DNA of 64,000 nucleotides from Trichostrongylus colubriformis. Lineage: Eukaryota > Nematoda > Chromadorea > Rhabditida > Trichostrongylidae. Position numbers and translations under genes: made by a program. Below, piece after piece: positions 55,871 through 64,000 of the stretch. A model generated the notes under the pieces. The model was not told the DNA's origin, did no database searches, and saw nothing but the letters and a program-made list of their open reading frames with translations. The stretch is from NCBI GenBank assembly GCA_963978905.1, contig OZ022257.1:29589274-29653273 (forward strand), written 5' to 3'. Position 1 is the stretch's first letter, and each line of letters starts with the position of its first letter.

Positions 55871-57345
55871 TTTAGTCAGGATTGACCTCCCACATCTCCT
55901 GCCTCGCACCTTCCCTAATTACTTCGCACCTCTCCGAATGCGCTCAAGGGATGACCTCCCTAATTGCCTTCGCTTAAGTTAACATTTACAGCACAAGGTA
56001 CACAAGGCGTGGATTTAAGTTGGGACAATGAGAGATTTGCAGAATTAATCGAAATTATTAGGTTGTGAGGAAAGTACTAGCCGGTTTTTCGCGTTCACAA
56101 GAAGAATTCAAATTTCAGAGCGCGTCAATATGAACCAGCTACATATTGTGCTCCTTAGGTAGACAAAAAGTCGCTCTGTCCAGATATGTTTTATTGGAAT
56201 GCCACAAAGTTTCCGAATTACTAAGGAAATTTGTAAGTACTGCGAAAATGGCACTTTTTGGACGACTTCACCCCACGAGTTCTTGTTTAGCCGAGTCCCA
56301 GCGAAGGTGACCACAGTTGTGAGCGGTGCAAGGGGAGGGGGTAAAGCATTGGATGGAACATTTTGTCCCTAGTTTCAGAAATGCAGAAACGAGAATGAGT
56401 TGCTTGAATTTTCAATTGATCAGATCGCTTTAACTAAAGCGGCAGAAGGCGATGAGCGCCCATACTTGCAGGGGATGTAAAAAGGATTGACCCTCAACAC
56501 GCAAACTTGGTTAGCCACCCCAGGTAGCCTTAATTTGGAAAACACAAAAAAGGGTGCCGCGGGACCCCTCAGAGCGACTTGCGCAAGCGCATTCTCCACA
56601 AATCCTCTTCCAGTGATTGAAGCAGTTGCAGGCTGAAGCCCTCACTCGTGTACTATACCCACTTTCCCAAACATCTGGACAGCTTCATCAGCAGCAGTGT
56701 TCAGAAAGAGTGGTGATCTGAAGTCGACTTTTTTGATTTTGCGCTATATAAATCGTCATCTCTTCATCAAAATTAGATCTGCAAACATTCTTGATATTTC
56801 CAAAAGTGTTGCCAATGAAATGGTGCTTATTCTGCGAGAAAAGACGCAGTCTATGCCGAGTTATGATCTTCCGAAGCTGAAATTGCGAAAAGCGGCCAAA
56901 ACTTTTTTACGACCTAATATTAAGAATTCATGAAAGAAGGAGAGATAATGTAAAATGTGAAAAATGGAACAATGAATCTGAAATGAAAAAGAACTGAGCA
57001 ATTCATGAGAAGTGATTCTGGCAGTTTTCTTATTTTCTGATCTCTGAGTTCAGAAACGTTCGTGAGAAACAAGATACTTTCTATCTACGGTCAACTATAT
57101 TGCTAACTTTTATATAACTTCGAAATTCTCGTTTTTCTGCTTCACAATGATTCCATTCAATTCTAATTATTCCATCTAGCTGATGATCTTAATTAGTTAC
57201 GTAGTTGATGAATCGATGAAGATAGTTAGATCAGCGAATTGAGCGAGGTCATCCTTTAGGCGCATTCGGAGAGGAGCGAAGTAATTAGGGAAGGTGCGAG
57301 GCAGGGGTCGTGGAAGGTCAATCCTGACTAAAGACCCCCTCCCCA
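55868..57345. repeat. Element bounded by ~115-bp inverted repeats
   Basis: 'tctttagtcaggattgacct', 'ctgcctcgcaccttccctaa' and 'ttacttcgc..ctctccgaatgcgc' at 55,868-55,985 recur as the reverse complement at 57,235-57,345. Both copies abut R3 sequence. The interior holds a mariner-type terminus at 56,058 and a plus-strand ORF at 56,697-56,933 of unknown nature. Confidence 0.55.
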
Positions 57346-58361
57346 TATGGTCCGACGTATTTTCAGACGCTGATCTCGAATCTGTATTCGAAATTTGCAG
57401 AACGATCCTCTGGGCGGAGTTATGGAGGTTTTTTTTTTGAAAAAACAGTGCTATCATATGGTAGGTTTGGAAGCCCATGGCACGCGAGCCAGACATTTTC
57501 GCGCGAAACCAGAGCGATTTTCGTGTTCAGGGAGTCGAATTACCCCAAGGGGCAAGGTTTTAGCCGAGACCGAAATTTTGACCAGATTTCGGAAAAATTC
57601 ACGAACTATTGGGTGGCAGCACATTGAACAGGGTGGCAGCACATTGAACAAAGGAGAAGTCGTTGACCCTTGTCTAGGAAATGCTCCTATTTGGTGCTTG
57701 TTTCGTACATTTAGTGCGATGGGCAAGTGTGAAAGGTATGTGTAGGCTATCCTGTCCAGGTTGCAGGGTTTTCTGTCGAAGAAAATTCAAAAACTATCAC
57801 TTTATCCCCTGGCCACCCCCAATTTTCCGAAGTTGGACCAAAAACTGGATTTGGCTGAAAATTTGCACAGAGAGGTAATTCGACCCCCTGTGCACGAATA
57901 TCATAATCTTTTTACGCAAAAACGCCTAATTCGTGTGGTATGGGAATCTCTTCGACTTGGTATCCTTCCCTTGTGAGTAATGTTAGTAGTTATAAATAAA
58001 GTGGCAGAGTGATGGGTGCGGTAGGTTCCAGTACAAGGAAATGTCCAGAAGTGGAAGAAAAGCACTAACTGACAAGTAAACACAAAATTCAAAAAAACCC
58101 GCTCTGGCGGGGAGCAAACCCATGATCCTTGTCCTGCAGATCCGGAACACTACCAGTGAGCCACTGAGGCCGTTGATTGCTATGCGAGCGGCCGTGCTGA
58201 TGTGACAGTGCCTCGTCACAGAAAAACCTCCATAACTTTGCTCAGAGAATGGTTCTGCAACTTTCGCATACAGATTCGGGATCAGCGTCCGAAAATGCGT
58301 CGGACCATATGTATCCCATTCCGGATGGCCACTTCGATCTGAGGTCCTTCCCTTGTGAGCT
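57346..58361. repeat. R3 element with inverted ends
   Basis: R3 sequence at 57,346-57,430 (catatggtccgacgtatttt, 'ttgcagaacgatcct', 'gttatggagg') recurs inverted at 58,216-58,361, where it also includes the outer 'aggtccttcccttgtgagctc' end. The interior matches 37,780-37,975, so it is a fuller R3 copy. A 19-bp direct repeat 'ggtggcagcacattgaaca' occurs at 57,612 and 57,631. Confidence 0.55.
58098..58172 (-). other. tRNA-derived-looking sequence
   Basis: On the minus strand 'ggctcactggtagtg' resembles a D-arm/A-box and 'ggtttgctccc' a degraded T-arm/B-box, with 'atctgca' in an anticodon-loop-like position. Stems are incomplete. Likely a SINE head or pseudo-tRNA, or chance. Confidence 0.25.
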
Positions 58362-59128
58362 CTGGCCTAGCGTTAGAGTATGGTGCACTCCTGCAACTCC
58401 CGTAGCAACAAAGCATCTCTTACACTCGGGTGTGGGTCGATTCTATCGTGACCCAAGCGCGATACCGCGTCAGTTGGCGGGCATGCGGCATCGCACTCCT
58501 CGCGGCCAAGATGGCAGGAAACAGGCTTAGAATCGTGAATAACTATTGTTCAATAAGTGATAGTGTATTCTCAGAACATTGTATTTAGTCAAGTATTGCC
58601 TTATTATGAAGGCGGATAAGCTCTTCCATTGAAAGCGTCTGCCTAAACAACTGTTAACAATCTGTGTTCCTTCATAGTTTTTACCCTTTTCTGTCTTGTT
58701 CATAGCTTCCGTATAAGTCTTGGAATGGCGAATGCACTACAAGGGATACTGACATCAACCTTTGTGAACTGACTTTTATGAGAACAACTGTGGGCAAAGT
58801 TTAGGCTTTATAAACTGTCGTGTTACTCGTTGCGGTATATTGAATGGTGTAGGGGAACGTTTTCTTCTTAAAACGACATTCAAAACAATAAAATCCCAAT
58901 GCTCAAGCTCTCCATTGTTATCAGCGCAAGTGGCCGCGCGCAGCGTGCGTGACGCGACGGTAGAATCGACCGTCCCCCGGCACACGTACATTTGCGTACT
59001 TCCGACAATTATCGTAACCCCACGCCTAGATAAATCAATTCTGGAGCACAACTTTCCGTATCACATACACATCAAACTCAGTAGAATTGTTTCTTGCGCA
59101 AACAAATTGAGCGATCTAAAATAGCTGC
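58362..59128. other. Unassigned spacer
   Basis: Overlapping ORFs on both strands near 58,776-59,124 without recognisable motifs. Confidence 0.3.
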
Positions 59129-59475
59129 TGTAGTGTACATTACGCTGTCTCATGGACGAACAAGCGGACAAGTGCCGAATGTTATGCACCGTTTTCATGG
59201 ATCATTTTGCGTAAGCATTAGCTGAAACCTCTTCTCTTCATGATGCCTCCTAGAGGACAGAGAGGAAACGTCTGAGCCACCGAACCTGGTCCCTCTCGCC
59301 TACTTCCACGCCTGTACTTCCATCGTCATCACCGAGCCCACTGCATCCACTTCAGCGACCTCACTGATCCCCATTGCTGCTTAAATTCATAATAAATCTG
59401 TATTATTCTTGTCGTTGTCCTATCAGACGCATTGGGGATCAGGTGACACAACCATGACTGGTAGCAGCGAGTTGG
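59129..59475 (+). repeat. Possible LTR relic with iMet-like primer site
   Basis: A TGTAGTGTACA start, an AATAAA at about 59,391, and TGGTAGCAGCGAG at about 59,459, whose first 9 bases complement the 3' end of initiator tRNA-Met, suggest a 5' LTR and primer site. No second LTR or pol follows before 60,870, and the LTR end is not definable. Confidence 0.22.
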
Positions 59476-60870
59476 ACGCTCTGGTCGACAGGTAAGTCGC
59501 AGTTGAGCTCTGCTGAGGTTTTACTAGAGTGAACTGATCACCTCAATGCGCTCTCGGCTCCCAGCTCTATCCATTTTCGGGGACTAGGTCGGTTTTCCCT
59601 CCCTCTCCTATTGTTTGTCGGTCAAATAGCGACCGCTAATAGTTTCCCCGGGGACCTGATGGTCACGAACTAGAGCATATAACTTCGGACATGTGTCAAG
59701 ATGAGATCAATAGGGGCGATATATACAGTAGCATGTTTTAACATGGCCTGACCGGTCTAATCGATAGTTGGCGGGCACTATTCAAACGTAGCCGCGCATT
59801 TTGAGTTCAGTTCACTTCTCTCTGAGTTCTGTTTTTGAGTGTGAGTCGCCGTACGTCATAGGCTGCGGTAGCCTCTCTCCTCAGCGATCTCCACGGATTC
59901 CTCCTTGTTTCTGCTGCCTCGGTTCATTGCCTGGGGTCATTTCCCCGCGTGAGTTTTGCTGTTGCCTGATTTGGATTCGGTGACCTCGTCATCAAATAGT
60001 CATTGCATCTCATCGCTAATTTGGTGCGTGCCTCGCTTACATTGTTGTTCTGGTATCATTCATATTGTTGTGCGTGCCTCAATCGTTGCTTTATTTTGTT
60101 GATTTCGTATCCTAAATAAAAGGAGTTCCGAGTGATCTTGTTGATTTGCTGCTGATTGGTAGAAACCAAATACCTTATATACATCCATTCATGCTAACTC
60201 ATGTGTGATTCCGGCCGAAGGAATGGCACCAATTGTGGCTCAAGTTTTGTAGGGACTCTAGACGGTTCTACTGCTTCCCTCTTTGGTTAGCATGCTTGGT
60301 GCCTACTGTGCACAGTTCACTGAGATTGTCAAGGAAAGCGCCGCTGTATGGCTTGAGATTTTCATGGTGTAACTTTTCAACTACCCCTTCTTAGGCCCTT
60401 CCCTTCTTCTTTTGTACATCCCGGTTGGCTTCTGCCAGTTTCTGTTTTCTTGAGAAGACCATTCCTTCTCTCTCGGTTTTCGGTGTTCATCCGCTCCCAC
60501 GCGTCTTTCTGTTGAGACAACAGGCATCCGATATATGTTCGCTACGCAATCGTCTTCTGAGAATGTAAACAAGCTCGACATTCCGATGGAGCTTTGTCTG
60601 TGGCAAGCTGCGTGCTAGCGAAAACATTCCCACCTTCATCTGACCGAGGTAATGTTGGGGCACGGTACATCGCCCCGCCCACTCCGTGGTGAAACATCCG
60701 CTGGCAATAAACTGAGGGTCTGCCAGCTTCCTTATTTCATTAACAATACCTAAGACCCGCACTGGTGCGCAGTCTGTCTCGTCTTTTGACGATTCTTCTT
60801 TTCATAATGTCCTTTTTTGAGCTGATGCTCCCTCCCCAGAGGATACAAGCAGGAGCCCTTCAGCTCCTGG
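59476..60870. other. Unassigned spacer
   Basis: No recognisable gene. ORFs such as 60,487-60,762 (minus) have no domain that I recognise. Confidence 0.3.
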
Positions 60871-61095
60871 TGTTACGTCCACGGCGAGGTAGAAAATTTA
60901 TTCAGAACAGAAGAAGATAAACTGAACATAACAAATCAACAAGACATTATATACCCCCTTAGGGTCAAAGTATCATTAGGCGCCAAATCCCGGGATCGGG
61001 ATGTAATCCCGCCAGGGTCAAAGTATCATCAGGCGCGAGACCAAAGGTCGGGGCGCCTTGGCGCCTGAAATAGTCAATACCTACAGTATCCAACA
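60871..61095 (-). repeat. 3' LTR of the gypsy element
   Basis: 225 bp with TGTT...AACA ends. On the element strand a TATATAA box (60,947-60,953 on plus) precedes an AATAAA (60,897-60,902 on plus). An internal near-duplicate 'gggtcaaagtatcat(t/c)aggcgc' occurs at 60,961 and 61,016. Confidence 0.82.
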
Positions 61096-61105
61096 TCTCC
61101 CCCCT
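61096..61105 (-). promoter_or_regulatory. Polypurine tract
   Basis: AGGGGGGAGA on the element strand lies directly before the LTR start TGTTGGATAC, the expected plus-strand primer site. Confidence 0.85.
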
Positions 61106-61115
61106 AAGATGGACA

Positions 61116-64000
61116 CTAGGTGTACGTCTTCTTCTTGGGATCGACGTTCAGTCGGTCCGGTGCACGGCGTGGTCTTGATCGTCGCTCTCCAGAGACTTCC
61201 TCAGTCGTGGACTGCGTTGTTGTCGAAGTGTTCTGTAGGGTAGCTGACGCGGTGGGCTGTGTTGTCCTTGATGCTGCCGGTGCCTGCTGTTGCCTGGGAC
61301 ATGGTAGCAGTGGTAGGTCCGCTAATTCTGACGGTGAGTCTGTAACAGATGGGACTTGATTCGCACATAATCGCAATTGGTTGGTATGTCGCCTCCATAT
61401 TTGTCCCTCGACCAGTACATCATAGAGCCTTTTCCCATGGCGTTGTTGAATCCGTCCAGGGACCTGCCGTGGCGTTCTTGAACGGTAGTCCATTGTCCAC
61501 ACGAAGTCGCCCACGGCGAACTGTTTGTGTCGAGCTCCGTGATGACGATTATACTGGTCCTCCATTTCTCGGTTTCGGTTCTCGCTCTTTTGGGTGGCAG
61601 GTGGCATGAGGAGACTGAGTGTGGTTCTGATTTGTCTCCCCAGGAAAGCCTCAGCTGGTGACTGTCCTCCCGGCGCGGAAGGGCAAGGACTCCGACGGTA
61701 CGTGAGAAGGAATTTCTGTAGTGCTTCCGTAGGAGATAAGTGCTTCGTCATCTTCTTGAAGCTCCTCTTGAAGGTGTCCACGAAGCGTTCTGCTTGTCCA
61801 TTGGACTGAGGGTGAAATGGCGGCGACGTGATGTGCCTAATACCATTTCTGTGGCAGTAGTCGTTAAATTCCAGGACTGCAAATTGCGGTCCATTGTCCG
61901 TTACCAGCGTCTGCGGATTGCCAAATTGGGCGAAGAGGCGGCGTAACTCTCTTACTGTGCTGGTTGCCGTTGTGGATGACATCTCGACAATCTCGGGCCA
62001 TTTCGAGTAGGCGTCGACGATGACGAGGTACATTTTTCCGTCCATGGGCCCAGCAAAGTCAGCATGTACGCGGTGCCACGGCTTATCCCCCATCGGCCAT
62101 GAGGAAAGTTTTGCTTTCACTGGACTCTTTGCAGTTTCCTGGCAAGGAATACACGTCTTCACAAAGTTTTCGATGTTGCTGTTGATGTTCATCCAAAAGA
62201 CGTAGTTTCTGGCAAGCATCTTCATCCGCGTCATCCCTGGGTGTCCGTCATGAAGTTCAGTGAGTACAGCACTGTGAAGGCTATCTGGGATCACAATGCG
62301 ATCACCCACAAATAGACATCCGTTCTGTGTTGAGAGTGATTCCCTCAGGCTTTTGAAACGGCTTGCGGCATCTGATTTCTTCGGCCATTCTCCACATTGC
62401 ACATATTCGAGGATGTTCTTCAGGACTGAATCCTTTGAAGTTTCTTCGGCTATCCTTTGGGCATCGACTGGTAGCTTGGATGTGGCATTGATAAAAACGG
62501 CGGACGAATCCTTTTCGATCGCTGCAATGACTAAATCTTCTTGGGAGGTCGATTGTTCCGCGATGAGGCGAGAAAGGGCGTCCGCTTGCCCAAAACTCGT
62601 GGAGCGTTGGTACTCAATAATGCAGTCGTAGTTCTTCACTATCAAAGCCCATCGTTGAAGTCGATTTGCAGTATATACTGGCACCCCTTCCTCACTTCCG
62701 AAAATGGCGAGGAGTGGCTTGTGGTCGGTTAACAGCTTGAAGCGGCGCCCGTATATGTAACGGTGGAACTTCCGTAGGGCGAACGTTATGGCGAGAGCCT
62801 CTTTCTCGACCTGTCTGTAATTCTTCTCGGCAGCTGTTAGAGAACGGCAAGCATGGTGAATCGCTTTCTCCGTTCCATCCGGAAGACGGTGGCTGATCAC
62901 TGCTCCTATCCCGTACTCCGATGCATCGGCCGCAATAACGATCTCCTTTGTGGGATCGTAGTGGGTGAGCAGGAGGTCCGAGGCAAGCACATCCTTGGCG
63001 CGTTGGAAGGCTTCTTGGCACTCGGCGGACCATTCAAACGGTGTGTTCTTGTTCAGGAGAATGTCCAACGGTGCACGCAGTTGTCGCATCTCGCTGACGA
63101 AGTGACTGTAATAGTTGAGCATTCCCAAGAACGATCGTACTTGCGTGATGTCCTTGGGGTGTGGCATCTTGCGGATGACCTCGATCTTGGCAGGATCGGG
63201 TCGGCGTCCGGTGGAATCGATGATATGTCCTAGGTATCGGAGTTGAGGCATAAGGAAATTACATTTCTCGATCCGGACGCGGAAGCCGTAGTCGGATATC
63301 CTTTTGAAGAGGGCTTCCAAGTTGGCGACGTGCTCCTCGATAGTGCGGCCGGTGACGATGACGTCGTCGAGGTATGCAGCGCAACCTTTAAGTCCACAAA
63401 TCATGGAATCAATGATTTGTTGAAAGATGCCTGGCGCAGATTTGTTGAAAGATGCCTGGCGTAGTGCGGCCGGTGACGATGACGTCGTCGAGGTATGCAG
63501 CGCAACCTTTAAGTCCACAAATCATGGAATCAATGATTTGTTGAAAGATGCCTGGCGCAGATTTGAGCCAAATGGGAGGCGATTGTAGCGAAGTAGTCCT
63601 CTGTGCGTGTTGATGGTAAGTAGCTCCTTCGCCTCCTCGTCGACCTCGATCTGTAGATAAGCGTCGGCGAAGTCAATCTGCGTGAATGTCGTGCCGCCGT
63701 TCAGCTTGGTGAAAATGTCGTCCGGAGTAGGCAACGGATGCTGATGTAACATCAGCGCGTCGTTCAGTCCAGTAGAAAAGTCCGCACAGAGGCGTATGGT
63801 TCCATTAGTCTTCTTGACGACGACGACGGGTGCTGCCCAGGCGGAGTAATCGACTGGAGAAAGTACTCCTTCTGCAAGCAAGCGGTCGATCTCTTCATCC
63901 AGAGCGGCTATATAGGCGTACGGCACGGGGCGCTTCTTTTTGAAGACAGGATGAGCATTGGGCTTCAGCTGAAGTGTCGCTTTGGTCTTTGAGCATCGTC
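61116..64000 (-). pseudogene. gypsy pol: reverse transcriptase, RNase H, integrase, broken by a duplication
   Basis: The upstream ORF (63,522-63,926) has RT blocks VVVKKTNGTIRLCADF and FTQIDFADAYLQIEV (first catalytic Asp) and RYNRLPFG. The long ORF (800 codons to 61,116) has YLDDVIVTG at residues 49-56, RNase H acids D198, E238/E240 and D265 (AADASEYG, LTDHKPL), the integrase zinc finger H423, H426, C456, C459, and the DDE triad D487, D541, E577 (HADFAG, TDNGPQF, GQAERF). The C-terminus has a WRRHTNQLR motif and a Ser/Thr-Gln tail. The two ORFs are out of frame because of a duplication at 63,341-63,565. Apart from that the ORF is open, so decay is recent, or the duplication is an assembly error. 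Confidence 0.87.
63341..63565. repeat. Tandem duplication inside gypsy RT
   Basis: A 104-bp segment starting 'tagtgcggccggtgacgatg' at 63,341 recurs at 63,462 (offset 121 bp). Between them is a 17-bp extra piece, 'ttgaaagatgcctggcg', itself a copy of part of the segment. 121 is not a multiple of 3, so the reading frame shifts at the YLDD region. Confidence 0.9.

Larger units (their letters stand above)
60871..64000 (-). mobile_element. Ty3/gypsy LTR retrotransposon, 3' portion (5' part beyond window)
   Basis: On the minus strand: reverse transcriptase from the window edge, RNase H, integrase, a stop at 61,116, a polypurine tract, and a 225-bp LTR. The RT-RNase H-integrase order and HHCC/DDE integrase assign it to Ty3/gypsy. 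The other LTR lies outside, so the target duplication and age cannot be judged. No envelope ORF lies between the integrase and the LTR. Confidence 0.9.

Noticed and set aside
56697..56933. 78-codon plus-strand ORF
   Set aside because: Looks like ordinary protein composition but matches nothing I recognise and has no acceptor or donor support; left within the inverted-repeat element.

Overview
The window looks like transposon-rich accessory chromatin of a parasitic nematode, most likely a strongylid or hookworm-type worm. The evidence is spliced genes with short introns (47 bp and 92 bp), a GH25 lysozyme fragment of the nematode lys type, an RTE-clade LINE, many mariner copies, Helitron-type elements, and a BEL/Pao retroelement with a phlebovirus-like envelope gene, a combination known from nematodes (Tas, Cer7). 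There are no bacterial operons. Species-level assignment is inference.

Layout. 1-1,510: the 3' end of a protein tyrosine phosphatase gene (three exons, WPD loop, HCSAGIGRTG active site, Q loop) with an internally deleted mariner in its intron. 1,900-12,760: dispersed repeats, several large foldback (palindromic) elements, a possible signal-peptide exon at 5,178, and a copy of a composite repeat called R1 here. 12,758-20,238: a BEL/Pao element on the minus strand with two LTRs, a 5-bp target duplication (CCCCG), a tRNA-Gly-like primer site, damaged pol remnants, and an uninterrupted 762-codon Env ORF. It sits inside an R1 copy. 20,239-34,400: R1 and R3 repeats, two related foldback elements built of small hairpins, mariner remnants, a MULE-like MITE, a tRNA-like sequence and a non-autonomous Helitron with an internal ~140-bp minisatellite. 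34,750-37,040: a truncated, frameshifted RTE LINE on the minus strand. 40,048-41,842: a mariner carrying a nested MITE in its helix-turn-helix region, followed at 41,990-42,313 by exons of a GH25 lysozyme. 45,700-51,000: further Helitron copies and an R1 copy. 51,706-51,832: a cluster of four GC-rich hairpins. 52,414-53,145: a tandem duplication with microexon-like segments. 53,153-53,831: a palindromic mariner derivative. 54,000-59,500: R3 and other inverted repeats, and a possible LTR relic. 60,871-64,000: the 3' part of a Ty3/gypsy element (LTR, polypurine tract, integrase, RNase H, RT) running off the window edge, with a 121-bp-period duplication breaking pol at the RT active-site region.

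The genes do not form a pathway. The theme is nested transposition: mariners close to or inside genes, a MITE inside a mariner, an LTR element inside R1, and a MITE inside R1. Host coding sequence is limited to the phosphatase, the lysozyme fragment and two weak exon candidates (5,178 and about 52,475-53,145). All repeat boundaries were read by eye and are approximate unless a target-site duplication or defined terminus is stated.
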